The notes: generated from the letters alone by a model not told the origin. 38,796 nucleotides of DNA from Planctomycetia bacterium (GCA_016795185.1 JAEUIF010000824.1:1-38796); one strand, 5' to 3'. Positions 8,789 through 18,132 are shown, counted from the stretch's first letter. A program made the numbers and translations.

Positions 8789-10600
8789 CTATTTCCCCCC
8801 CAGTTCCCAGACCGGATCGAAGTGTTCCGGCTCTTGCACCAAGGCGTTGGCGGCGCGCGCCAGTAGGATGAGTGAAGGGCCGTCGAGCGGGAAGTCGCCG
8901 AGTACCCGGCCCAGGGAAGCAGCCGACTGGCGGAACTCGCCGCGCTCGAACTCCGCCAGCGCCGCTTCGTAGCCCGTCCTCAGCGCCGCCCAGTCCGCGG
9001 AAGCGGTCGGTGCCAGTTCGTATAGGGCCACTGGCTCCGGAATGTTGACGACGCGCACCTGGCAGAGCCGCCGCGCGCGGAATTCATCCCCCAGGCGCGC
9101 GCGGGTGGCCTCGGTGATCAGCAGCGGGGTCTTGAGGTACTTGGTCGCGCCCTGGACGCGGCTGGCGAGGTTGACGGTGTTGCCCAGGGGCCCATACATC
9201 CGTCGGCGGGTGGAGCCTGTGTTGCCTACTCGCGCCGGGCCGGTATTGACGCCGACCCCCACCGCCAACGGTGCGCCCAGCGTGCCGCGCCAGCGCTCGT
9301 CGAGAGCGGGCAAGCATTCGAGCATCCGCAGGGCCGCCCGGCAGGCGAGCGCGGCGTGGTCCGGTTGCGCTTCCGGAGCGCCCCACATGGCCATCAACTC
9401 GTCGCCGATGTAGTTGACCAGCACGCCGCCGTGCTCGTACACACAGGCGGATAGAGCTTCCATCACGCTGCCAATCCATTCAAAAGTCTTGACCGGCCCG
9501 AGCTGGCTGCTGATGCGGCTGAAACCGCGGATATCGCAGAACAGCAACGTGACATCCGCGTCGCGGCCTTCGAGCAAGTCGGGCTGTGTCGCCAGCTGGC
9601 GCGCCAGTTGCGGCGTGAAGTACTGCTCGAACTGCACCTGAGCGCGCACGGCAGCCTGTTCCTGCTCGACGCGCGATAGGCCCGCCGCCACGCCGCTGGC
9701 GAGCAGTTCGACGAGCATGGCGTCGAGCTTGCTCACGGGGCGTGCGCCGGCATCGCCTTGCCGGCGGTCGCCGTACAGTGCGCCGATCACGTCGCCGTTG
9801 CGGTCGCTGATAGGCGCGGCTACCACGGCCTTGATTTCGACCAGGCTGGCCGCGGCCTGCGCCGGCGTGTTCCAGAAGGTGCGCTTTTCTTCAAGGACGC
9901 GGCTGAGCACCTGCCGGCTCGGACGCCAGGAGGCGTCGGCGCGACCGCCATCGGCTTGGGCCGCCACGTGCCAATCGTCGCCGTCGCGCACGAGTACGCG
10001 CCCGGAATCCATGTCCACCAGATCGACCATGGCGCGGGCGGCCTTGTCGAAAAAATCCGAAGCGCCCGCGGCACTTTGCAAGACGGCCAGCGCCGTGTGC
10101 AGCCAGGGCATGAGCGTTTCGAGCGAGATGCTGTCCGTGCTGGCGGAGAACTTCTTCAGCTGCCGCGACATTTCTTCGCGGCGCGGCGCCCGCGTGACTT
10201 CGACCAGGCTTTGCAGCGGCGCTGCCGTCGCGTCGTCGGCTTCGTCTGGCTGAAAGCGCACCGACCGCTTGCCGAACGACACGACGACGGGCAACCGGAC
10301 CTCGCGCGCGCCGCCGGGCGCCAGTTGGCTGCCATCGGTCAGACGCACGGGCAGGGTGTTGCTCAGGTTCTGGAGCCGGGCGCGGTCATTCGCCAGCGGT
10401 TCGATGCGCAGGTGTTTACGCGAGAAGGAAGTTTCGTCGAGGCGCGCGATCACGACCCGCCAGACGCCAGCGATCCGGGCGGTGTGGTAGGGAGGCGCTT
10501 CCTTGTCGGTGGCTCGGCCCAGTTCCACGATGCCTTGCACATCGGCCGTGTGAACCAGCTGATGGTCGTCGAAAACGCGGACTTGCCAGCGATCGGCCAC
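8789..10600 (-). CDS. FHA-GAF-class III nucleotidyl cyclase
   Basis: This soluble signalling protein has 603 residues. Residues of about 20-115 look like an FHA domain (GR at 28-29, SRKH at 60-63), which would bind phosphothreonine, perhaps from the neighbouring kinases. Residues of about 160-310 resemble a GAF domain (DMDSGRVLVRDGDDW, VVAAPISDRNGDVIGALYGD). Residues of about 345-530 are a class III cyclase catalytic domain with both metal aspartates (CDIRGFS D356, IGDELMAMWG D400) and the transition-state pair N477/R481 (GNTVNLASR). The two substrate-selecting positions are not canonical: N396 stands where adenylate cyclases have Lys, and the Asp position of YDIWG reads YGPLG. Substrate therefore cannot be assigned. 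The start is GTG with GGGAGG eight bases upstream; no ATG fits better. Confidence 0.88.
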   Translation of the reverse strand: MADRWQVRVFDDHQLVHTADVQGIVELGRATDKEAPPYHTARIAGVWRVVIARLDETSFSRKHLRIEPLANDRARLQNLSNTLPVRLTDGSQLAPGGAREVRLPVVVSFGKRSVRFQPDEADDATAAPLQSLVEVTRAPRREEMSRQLKKFSASTDSISLETLMPWLHTALAVLQSAAGASDFFDKAARAMVDLVDMDSGRVLVRDGDDWHVAAQADGGRADASWRPSRQVLSRVLEEKRTFWNTPAQAAASLVEIKAVVAAPISDRNGDVIGALYGDRRQGDAGARPVSKLDAMLVELLASGVAAGLSRVEQEQAAVRAQVQFEQYFTPQLARQLATQPDLLEGRDADVTLLFCDIRGFSRISSQLGPVKTFEWIGSVMEALSACVYEHGGVLVNYIGDELMAMWGAPEAQPDHAALACRAALRMLECLPALDERWRGTLGAPLAVGVGVNTGPARVGNTGSTRRRMYGPLGNTVNLASRVQGATKYLKTPLLITEATRARLGDEFRARRLCQVRVVNIPEPVALYELAPTASADWAALRTGYEAALAEFERGEFRQSAASLGRVLGDFPLDGPSLILLARAANALVQEPEHFDPVWELGGK

Positions 10601-10686
10601 GATGGAGACCTCCCGACAAACGGCCCGCGCGGAGCAGGAATGCGCTGCGCCTTCCCTGGTCGGCCCTTGTCCGGGCGGGGTGAGTG

Positions 10687-10692
10687 ATTATC
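10687..10692 (-). promoter_or_regulatory. Putative -10 box GATAAT for the cyclase gene
   Basis: GATAAT on the minus strand lies 86 nt upstream of the GTG start, inside an imperfect 17-bp palindrome (TGAG-N-GAT-N-ATC-N-CTCA, 10681-10697). No good -35 hexamer is seen. The 244-nt gap 10601-10844 otherwise holds nothing I can recognise. Confidence 0.35.
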
Positions 10693-10844
10693 CCTCAGTC
10701 CGCGGTCCGCGCCTACCGGCGCGCTGCAAATTCAGGGCCTCGTCGCAGTAGGGGAGCAGCGCGGCGAAAGTGCGGGGCTGGAATGGTCGGGATGGTCCGG
10801 GTAGATGCAAATCGGCGTGCGTGTGTGGGCGGCATTGGCCGGGA

Positions 10845-11621
10845 TCAGCTGGCCCGCCGCATTGCGCCTGGCGCAACCTGGCGGGCACGGCGGTTCTGCG
10901 CGAAGAACAGGCCGGTCCTGGGGTCATGTTCGCTGTGCTCGACCTTCACGTTGAACCCTTGCCCTTGCAGGTATTCCTGAAGCAGTGCGGTCGTGAAGCA
11001 GGCATGGCCGGGAACCTGGAACACGGCAGGGAAGTCGCCCAGGTGGTACTCGCCGCAGATGGCGTCGATGCGCGGCAAGGTGGACGAGGTGAGCAGGATC
11101 GGCCATTCGGAGCCGGCGCAATCGAGTTTGAGCAAGCGGATACCGCGGGGATGCTGCCGCCCAATCTGCTCGACCAGTTCGTCGAAGCGAATGACGGGCA
11201 CCGCGATACCCACATCGAAATCCGTGACGCGGCCGGTGCCGGCTTCCGTGTCGTGCGTTCTGTGGAAATGGACCAGCGGCGTGCGCGCGTCGGATTTCCA
11301 GACCGCGCCGTGAATGGCGCGCGCCCGTGCGCCGTAGGGTTCCAGGTTCTCTTTGAGCAACCGGCAGGCGCCTTCATCGGCTTCGCAGCAGTAGACCGTA
11401 CCAGCGCCGCGACGCAGGACCGCGCAGGCGAATGAGCCCGTCTGAGCACCGATATCGAGGACCACGTCATGCGGACCGAAGCGCGCGGGCAACCGATATT
11501 CGTTGCCCATGACCACGGTGCGGAAGACGCGCCGATCGGTGCCGCCCGGCCGCATTTGCCAGTGTCGGGGCTGGTTCCAGCTCGCCGCCAAACGCCGATA
11601 CCAATCGGTGAGGAGCCCCAT
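10845..11621 (-). CDS. FkbM-family SAM-dependent methyltransferase
   Basis: The protein has 258 residues from the ATG at 11621, which has GAGGA seven bases upstream. An in-frame ATG at 11654 has no Shine-Dalgarno sequence. The SAM-binding glycine motif is VVLDIGAQTGSFACAV, followed by the acidic residue in YCCEADE, as in FkbM-type enzymes. The second family motif, usually KIDxEGxE, reads LLKLDCAGSEWP here, with Ala in place of the first Glu. The substrate is unknown; family members O-methylate sugars, polyketides and other secondary or cell-surface products. It lies 51 nt downstream of the membrane-anchored unknown and 244 nt upstream of the cyclase, so a shared transcript is possible. Confidence 0.8.
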   Translation of the reverse strand: MGLLTDWYRRLAASWNQPRHWQMRPGGTDRRVFRTVVMGNEYRLPARFGPHDVVLDIGAQTGSFACAVLRRGAGTVYCCEADEGACRLLKENLEPYGARARAIHGAVWKSDARTPLVHFHRTHDTEAGTGRVTDFDVGIAVPVIRFDELVEQIGRQHPRGIRLLKLDCAGSEWPILLTSSTLPRIDAICGEYHLGDFPAVFQVPGHACFTTALLQEYLQGQGFNVKVEHSEHDPRTGLFFAQNRRARQVAPGAMRRAS

Positions 11622-11672
11622 GTCACCATCCTCGGTCGGCCACACCGTCCCCATGCAACGCCAAGGTCTGGA

Positions 11673-12398
11673 TCAACCGCCGTTGGCAGCGGCCGAGGCC
11701 GCGCCCGCAGTACGATTCGTGCGATCCGCACCACTGATGGCGATAGCGCCGGGGAGCAATTTGAGGTGCTGTAAGTAAACCGTCGGGTCCTTGCGGCCCG
11801 ATCCGAACCGCAACAGTGCTACCGGGCGGTTGTTGTAGCGGTACCACGACATTTCCACGTCCGAGCCCTGGCGGCGAATCGACTCGGCGAAACGCTCCAG
11901 CACCGATTGCAGCGCGATCGGCATCGCGCCGACGCGCATGCCCTGTACCTCCAGTGCGATGACGTTCGGTTCGTTGGCCGCCAACCAGATGTTCAGGTCG
12001 AGCGTGACGACCGTGCTCCAGCGCTTGCCGCCGTAGCGGAAGCCGAGCCGGACGCGGTCCTCCTCGAAGACCACGCGCGGCGCGCTGACCTTGTCCGGAA
12101 ACACCGCCTGGTCCCCCGTGTGCAGCCGGAGGTAGTCCTCCTCGAAGTAGCTGTTGATCTGCTCTTCGGTGAAGCGCGCGCCCCATTTCTTATCGTTGAT
12201 GATGCCGCCGATCAGGTTGGTCAATTCGCTGCGGAAATCGGTGGACCACTGCTGCCGTTGCGCTCCGGGCGGCAGGGCGGCGCGGCGGTAGAATTCGGGT
12301 TCGTGGCGGAGCATCAGGCCCAGGACGAGCACGATCAGGCCCACGGTCACCAGGGTGAACCCGCACGTCCAGGCAAAGGATTTTCGGCTCATCGACAT
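11673..12398 (-). CDS. Membrane-anchored protein of unknown function
   Basis: The protein has 241 residues. Residues of about 8-30 (CGFTLVTVGLIVLVLGLML) form one N-terminal membrane segment with no clear signal-peptidase site, so the rest is probably outside the cytoplasm. The remainder is a mixed-charge globular region (FTEEQINSYFEEDYLR, VVFEEDRVRLGFRYGGKRW) with no motif I recognise. The C-terminus is Ala/Gly-rich. Two starts are possible, ATG 12398 and ATG 12392; the only purine-rich stretch (GGGG) fits 12392 slightly better by spacing. It is the first gene after a good promoter (12467-12495) and may be cotranscribed with the methyltransferase behind it. Confidence 0.7.
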   Translation of the reverse strand: MSMSRKSFAWTCGFTLVTVGLIVLVLGLMLRHEPEFYRRAALPPGAQRQQWSTDFRSELTNLIGGIINDKKWGARFTEEQINSYFEEDYLRLHTGDQAVFPDKVSAPRVVFEEDRVRLGFRYGGKRWSTVVTLDLNIWLAANEPNVIALEVQGMRVGAMPIALQSVLERFAESIRRQGSDVEMSWYRYNNRPVALLRFGSGRKDPTVYLQHLKLLPGAIAISGADRTNRTAGAASAAANGG

Positions 12399-12432
12399 GG
12401 CCCCGTGGAGGCGAGGGAAACGACGAACGCAC

Positions 12433-12469
12433 AGTCCCCGCCGCGGCAGGGGCCAGCGCGGCGGGGACT
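12433..12469. repeat. 13-bp perfect inverted repeat overlapping a promoter
   Basis: Arms 12433-12445 and 12457-12469 (AGTCCCCGCCGCG and its exact reverse complement) are separated by 11 nt. The right arm includes the last three bases of the predicted -10 box of the 12398 gene, and the predicted transcription start falls inside the repeat. It could be an operator for that gene or a terminator hairpin for the vWA gene ending at 12557. The absence of a T-tract favours the operator reading. Confidence 0.55.
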
Positions 12470-12495
12470 CTAGCGGTGCGGCGACGCGCGGTCAA
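12467..12495 (-). promoter_or_regulatory. Sigma70-type promoter for the 12398 gene
   Basis: On the minus strand TTGACC (12495-12490, 5/6 to consensus) is followed after exactly 17 nt by TAGAGT (12472-12467, 4/6). The ATG is 68 nt downstream. The -10 overlaps the inverted repeat at 12433-12469. Confidence 0.55.
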
Positions 12496-12556
12496 GCCGC
12501 CTTTGGCTCCGAGTAGGCTGCGCAGAGTTCGTAACCCACGCGGGTTGCCGTCCCGG

Positions 12557-15500
12557 TCATTTCCAGAATTCCTTTTGTCGGGGTTGCGGCTTGGCGACGG
12601 GCACCGGCACAGTCGGTCCCTGGGCGTAACCTTGCAGCAACTCCTCGGACTTCGCCCAGAGTGCCGCCACCTCGGTAGGATCGGGCCGCTTGCGATCAAG
12701 CAGTTCGGCCAGCAACTCTGCCAGGCCCGCCAGTTCCTCGCCGGGCACCAGCACCTGCTGCGCGTCCTGGATGAACAGAGCCAGCCGTTCGGCCAGGACG
12801 TGTAGACTGGCCAGCCTATCGCCGAGACGGTTCTGCCGTAGGTCAGCGAGCATCGACTTGGCCCAACGACGCAGCCGCTCTTCGGGCTCCTCGACGGGTG
12901 TGATCAGGATGATGATGGCCTGCCCGTGCTCAGTTGGTTCGAGCTTCACTTGCAGGTCGTACTGACGACCACCTACCACATATTTGATTGATCCGTGCTG
13001 GTCCGCGTGTTTTTCCGCGATGTCGATACCGGCCAGGAACTTGATGCGGTTCAACAAGCTCGAATACAGCCGGATCGGCGGCGCATCGCGTTCCACCCAT
13101 TGCCCATCGATCCGATAGCGGACCGGAATGCGGTCGGCCAAGGGTGCGAGGTGAATTTCCGGACTGCGCAGGTTGATTGCTTCGAGAATCATCAGGTTCA
13201 CCAGCTTGACGATCGCGGTATGCTTCGGATTCGCCCGGTGGTTGTCACTGGACCCGCCTTCGGTGAAGTCGAGCGCGGTATCGGTGAATTCGCTGATGCA
13301 GCTATCGACCGAATCCCGATCCTTGCCATCGAAATGGCGGTCGATGGCTTCCTTGAGTTCGGCCGCCGGCGCTTGCACCGGAACGATGTCCTTGTCGAGA
13401 ATGAAGCGCAGCTTTTCGATCGTGTCCTGATCGTGGGGGTTGCTCATCAGGACGTGCAGCGTGCCGTTGCCGTCGTCGTGCAACGGCAGCACCTGGTTCT
13501 CGCGGGCCACCGATTCGGGGATTTGCTCGATGACCGACGGCGGCATGGTCACGTCCGCCAGGCTGTCGATGGCTTCGATTTCTTCCTCGGCTTCCTCGCA
13601 TTCCTCGATGGCCAGCTCGAATTCAGAGCTTTCCAGGTCGGTGTCAGCTGGGTCGATAGGTACGGCCTGCGAGCGCGATTCATCCCCCAGATCGTCGGCA
13701 TCGAAGTCGGTGAAGATGTCCTTGCGGTTCGCGTTGCTCATTCCAGGCACCAATGGAGCGCTGGCGGCAGCCGGCCGCGGTGCGGACGGCGGAGCAGGCG
13801 GCAGTGCATCACGCGCCGCATCGTCCAGTGCGAGCATCGTCTTTTTGCTCACCCGACCGCCAACATTGATCTCCTGGAGCACCTGCTTGGCCAGCATCGT
13901 TTTTCTGGCTGCCGACTTGCCGGCTTCTGCATTGCTTTTGGCTGCTGGCGTCTCGGCGAGACGGCAAGACAACTCAAACTCCGCAGTCGGAATGCCCAGT
14001 ACCCGGTCCGTCTTCTCCAGCATGTCCCAGCCGGCGGGCGGTTCGACCGCCTGCGTGACCTTGTGCAGTCGGCCGCCATCGTTGACGACCTCGGCACGGT
14101 CCACTGCCACGAACGCCGTGAAACGGCAGAGGACGCCGAAGCGCAGCGATGTTTCCACGATCTGCTGTTCGACCAAATGTGGATTGCCGACGCCGATGGC
14201 GTAGCGGTCTTCGAGTTCGCGAATGCGACCACGCGCCCAGACGCAGGGCACCGCCAGGCCAGGACTGCGGCGCGGTGCCAGCTTCTGCGCCCAGGGCTTG
14301 CCGGCGACATCGCGGCCTTCGACTGCTATCGAGCCTTCGGCCGCTCCAGCGTAGCGACCGAAAATGAACAATGGCGCGCCTGCAAAAAGGTCGGGCAGCC
14401 GGCCGGGCACCAGCGAATCCGCCTGAATGTTCAGGCCCGCGGGCTTGACCTGCACGTCGGAAAGAAGCGCGGTGCCGATCTGGCGGTGAATCTGCTCCAT
14501 CACCTCGTCGAGCCGGACTTCGGATTCCACCGATTCGCAGCTGCCGCCGCCCAGCGCCGCAAGGCGCTTCAGGAACGCATCGTTGGCGGCCATGTCGATG
14601 CCCAGGGTAAAGATGCGCAGCCGGCCGACGCGCGTGCCCAGCGTCTGCAAGAGTTGGTCTTCGTTGCCGACCTGGCCGTCGGTGACGAGGACCAGGATGC
14701 GGTCGCGCGTGGGGTCGTCGCCGCCGAGCGTGGTCAGGGCGAGTTCGAGCGGCCGGGCCATTTCGGTGCCATTCCTGCTGTCGATCTTGGTCAGGAATTC
14801 CACGGCCTGGAAGCGCTGCCGGTCGCCGCCGTGTACCAGGCCCCAGCCGTTGAAGGGCTTCGGCACTTCGACGGTGTCGTCGAAGGCGTAGACCGTGAAG
14901 CGGTCGCGCTCGGTCAGCGTGTCCACCATGCGACTCATCGCCCGGCGGGCGCAGACCATTTTCCAGCCTTCCATGCTGCCGGAGCGGTCCAGCACGAAGA
15001 TCACGTCGCGCGGCCGCTGGGCCTTCTCGACGCCCTGCGGCGGCACCAGGGTCAGGAGGAAGGTGCCTTCGGGGCCGCCGTCGTCGGGCCGCAGACTGAG
15101 CGCGGTTTGCAGTGCTTCGCTCGCCACGCGGAAACGCAGGATGAAATCGCGGTTGAGCCGTTCGCCGGGGTGCAGCCGGATGACGCGCACGCCGTCGGCG
15201 TTGGCCTCGTGCATGACGGAATGCAGGCTGGAACGGAAGTCGCGCATCAGCAGGCTGCCGGGCTGGATCGCCACGGTGAGAGAAAGCTGCACCGGGTTCG
15301 GATAGCCCGGCAGCAGCACTGGCGGCGAGATGCGCGAGGCGTCGGGCACCGCATCCGTATCACTGGCGACACCGCTGCCGACCGAGGGACCGGACAGCGG
15401 CTTGCCGGGTATGTAGCGCGGCGCGACCACGAGCGGGAAGCGGAAGGTCGCCTCGCCGTCGCTGTACTGCAAGGGGCCGACGAGCATCAGCGAGATTTTC

Positions 15501-15931
15501 GCCGCCTCGCCCGGCAGCAGATTGCCGACGCGAATGCTGAAGACGCCCGAACGCTCCTCCTCGGTGATCGCGGCCCGGTAGCCGCTCTGGATGGCCTGCT
15601 GGTATTGTCGGCGCGCCTCGCCGCGCTCGCGCAGCACGCCTTCGGTGACCCGGCCGTTCACTTCCATGCGGAAGCGCGTGACTGCCGCGCGGTCCGGCAA
15701 CGGGAAGATGTAGGTCGCCTCCAGAGGTTCATCAAAGGTGTTGATGAAGGTCTGACAGATGGACACCTCGCCGAGCAGGCCGTCAATGCGGGCCTGCACG
15801 TGCATGGCCTGCAAGGGCAGCTGGCCCCGTGCGGTGGACAGCCCGCCGAAACCGGCCTCCGGGCCGGCGGCCTGGGCGACCTGGGACGGTTGCAGTTCAT
15901 CTTCCCGGAGCAGGGCAAGCGGCTGAGTCAC
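12557..15931 (-). CDS. VIT-vWA protein fused to T2SSE_N and the N-terminal (non-ATPase) domain of GspE/PilB
   Basis: The protein has 1124 residues. Residues of about 38-155 are a VIT domain (the vault/inter-alpha-trypsin module that precedes vWA in ITIH-like proteins). Residues of about 308-490 are a vWA domain with a complete metal site (D315-x-S317-x-S319, T389 in NGTEMA, D418 in VTDGQVG). Residues 690-790 are a Pro/Ala linker and a strongly acidic stretch. Residues of about 794-868 resemble the T2SSE_N/MshEN fold of type II secretion and type IV pilus ATPases (SVARENQVLPLHDDGNGTL). Residues of about 905-1012 match the N2 domain of GspE/PilB (AIVKLVNLMILEAI, RYRIDG, NRIKFLAGIDIAEKH). The similarity stops just where the Walker A domain should begin; a helical tail replaces it. 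There is no signal peptide. The start is GTG with GGAG seven bases upstream and overlaps the MerR stop by 4 nt. Role unknown; metal-dependent protein binding linked to a secretion or pilus complex is inference. Confidence 0.88.
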   Translation of the reverse strand: MTQPLALLREDELQPSQVAQAAGPEAGFGGLSTARGQLPLQAMHVQARIDGLLGEVSICQTFINTFDEPLEATYIFPLPDRAAVTRFRMEVNGRVTEGVLRERGEARRQYQQAIQSGYRAAITEEERSGVFSIRVGNLLPGEAAKISLMLVGPLQYSDGEATFRFPLVVAPRYIPGKPLSGPSVGSGVASDTDAVPDASRISPPVLLPGYPNPVQLSLTVAIQPGSLLMRDFRSSLHSVMHEANADGVRVIRLHPGERLNRDFILRFRVASEALQTALSLRPDDGGPEGTFLLTLVPPQGVEKAQRPRDVIFVLDRSGSMEGWKMVCARRAMSRMVDTLTERDRFTVYAFDDTVEVPKPFNGWGLVHGGDRQRFQAVEFLTKIDSRNGTEMARPLELALTTLGGDDPTRDRILVLVTDGQVGNEDQLLQTLGTRVGRLRIFTLGIDMAANDAFLKRLAALGGGSCESVESEVRLDEVMEQIHRQIGTALLSDVQVKPAGLNIQADSLVPGRLPDLFAGAPLFIFGRYAGAAEGSIAVEGRDVAGKPWAQKLAPRRSPGLAVPCVWARGRIRELEDRYAIGVGNPHLVEQQIVETSLRFGVLCRFTAFVAVDRAEVVNDGGRLHKVTQAVEPPAGWDMLEKTDRVLGIPTAEFELSCRLAETPAAKSNAEAGKSAARKTMLAKQVLQEINVGGRVSKKTMLALDDAARDALPPAPPSAPRPAAASAPLVPGMSNANRKDIFTDFDADDLGDESRSQAVPIDPADTDLESSEFELAIEECEEAEEEIEAIDSLADVTMPPSVIEQIPESVARENQVLPLHDDGNGTLHVLMSNPHDQDTIEKLRFILDKDIVPVQAPAAELKEAIDRHFDGKDRDSVDSCISEFTDTALDFTEGGSSDNHRANPKHTAIVKLVNLMILEAINLRSPEIHLAPLADRIPVRYRIDGQWVERDAPPIRLYSSLLNRIKFLAGIDIAEKHADQHGSIKYVVGGRQYDLQVKLEPTEHGQAIIILITPVEEPEERLRRWAKSMLADLRQNRLGDRLASLHVLAERLALFIQDAQQVLVPGEELAGLAELLAELLDRKRPDPTEVAALWAKSEELLQGYAQGPTVPVPVAKPQPRQKEFWK

Positions 15932-16554
15932 GAGTGGTCTCCTTCCGGACGCGGGCCGAGCAAGCGGCGCGCATGGAGCAACTTGAGCAGAGGCGCCGCC
16001 ACGGCGCGAAGCGCCTCGAGGTCGTCGGTTTCCAGCGGGCGAAGCGTGGACAGCAGCAACGTGACGTCGGCGGCGAGCGGCACTCCCTGCAAGGGGACGT
16101 GAGGTTGGGCGGAGGCCGCTATTTCAAGAGGGCGCTGGTCGCGCGGAGGTTCAGCCGGCCGCGCTTTCCAGAATTCTTCGCGCGTTTCTGCCTTCACCTC
16201 CACTCCCTTTTCCGCAGGGGAAAAAGGGAACAGCGGGAGCCGAGCGATCTCTGCGAGCTTGCGGTCGGTCTGGCCCAGTAATTTCTCCTGAATCTCCGCC
16301 AGGGCCAGGCCGCGCGCCTGTAGCCGCTTCACCGCGACCAACTGCAAGAGATGGCGTCGCGCATAGAGCGCCGTCCGGCCGCGCATCTGGGCCGGGCGGT
16401 CCAGCAGGCCGAGCGTCGTGTAGTAGCGAATCGTCCGCAAGTCGGGGACCGAGCGCACGCGCCCGTTGGGCGCGCCGTCGTAATCGCTCGCCAGGGCCAG
16501 GGCGACCTGCGAGCCCAGCTCGTCGATGGTCCAGAGTTGGCCGGTGTTGCTCAT
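15928..16554 (-). CDS. MerR-family transcriptional regulator
   Basis: The protein has 208 residues. The DNA-binding head is recognisable by LWTIDELG (helix 1) and LRTIRYYTTLGLLDRP, followed by RGRTALYARRHLLQLVAVKRLQARGL in two pieces, the typical MerR wing and helix pattern. About 20 extra residues lie between the first helix and the RYY motif. The effector half has no cysteine at all, so it is not a metal or thiol sensor of the MerR/SoxR kind. It ends in a Leu-rich helical region (TLLLSTLRPLETDDLEALR). Its TGA overlaps the GTG start of the vWA gene, so the two are translationally coupled. A TTGACA promoter with a palindrome between its boxes lies directly upstream, suggesting autoregulation. 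No Shine-Dalgarno sequence precedes the ATG. Confidence 0.88.
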   Translation of the reverse strand: MSNTGQLWTIDELGSQVALALASDYDGAPNGRVRSVPDLRTIRYYTTLGLLDRPAQMRGRTALYARRHLLQLVAVKRLQARGLALAEIQEKLLGQTDRKLAEIARLPLFPFSPAEKGVEVKAETREEFWKARPAEPPRDQRPLEIAASAQPHVPLQGVPLAADVTLLLSTLRPLETDDLEALRAVAAPLLKLLHARRLLGPRPEGDHS

Positions 16555-16563
16555 GTCTTGACT

Positions 16564-16592
16564 AATTTAACACTGTTATATGACAGTGTCAA
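16564..16592 (-). promoter_or_regulatory. MerR-operon promoter with palindromic operator in the spacer
   Basis: On the minus strand TTGACA (16592-16587, perfect) is followed after 17 nt by TAAATT (16569-16564, 4/6). The spacer carries ACACTGT-N6-ACAGTGT, a perfect 7-bp inverted repeat that extends to 9 of 10 matching positions (16567-16592). An operator between -35 and -10 is the classical place for MerR-family proteins. The -10 ends 9 nt before the ATG at 16554, so transcription should start almost at the start codon, giving a leaderless mRNA. Confidence 0.75.
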
Positions 16593-16601
16593 ATAGAGTG
16601 C

Positions 16602-16651
16602 AAAAAAAACTGGGTCCGCCACGCTGCCGGATGGCAGTTTGGCGAACCCAG
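16602..16651 (-). terminator. Rho-independent terminator of ahcY
   Basis: On the minus strand a hairpin pairs 16651-16640 with 16621-16610 (CTGGGTTCGCCA against TGGCGGACCCAG, one G-U pair). It has an inner CTGCC/GGCAG stem and is followed by eight T residues (16609-16602). This is the clearest intrinsic terminator in the window. Confidence 0.85.
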
Positions 16652-16657
16652 GTTGTG

Positions 16658-16694
16658 CTAAACCGCAAGCGGGATCATGCGCAGCCGCGAGCGG

Positions 16695-16697
<3 letters not shown>
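16658..16697. repeat. REP-like element at the 3' end of ahcY
   Basis: Imperfect hairpin: TAAACCGCAAGCGG (16659-16672) against CCGCGAGCGGTTA (16685-16697). The bases TTA at its right end are the TAA stop of ahcY. Related copies lie at 18071-18112, 18133-18154, 19563-19591 and 20571-20584. Confidence 0.6.
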
Positions 16698-18044
<1,347 letters not shown>

Positions 18045-18070
18045 TCATCCTTTCGTCGGTGAAGTAATCC

Positions 18071-18112
18071 GTTTAGCCGCGAGCCGGACGCGATCCCCGC
18101 TTGCGGTTTAGC
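18071..18112. repeat. REP-like element between ahcY and trpF
   Basis: GTTTAGCCGCGAGC (18071-18084) can pair, with G-U pairs and one mismatch, with GCTTGCGGTTTAGC (18099-18112). Bases 18092-18112 are nearly the exact reverse complement of 16656-16676 at the other end of ahcY, so ahcY is flanked by inverted copies. Confidence 0.6.
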
Positions 18113-18132
18113 ACCGGGTGATCGGGTCGGGT

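Noticed and set aside
10601-10844. Frameshifted extension of the FkbM gene into the following gap
   Set aside because: Other frames continue past the stop but show no recognisable FkbM or other motif; the gap is treated as non-coding.
12995-16102. A 1035-codon open frame on the plus strand opposite the VIT-vWA gene
   Set aside because: It is antisense to a gene with clear domains and has the Gly/Arg/His/Val composition typical of a high-G+C shadow frame.
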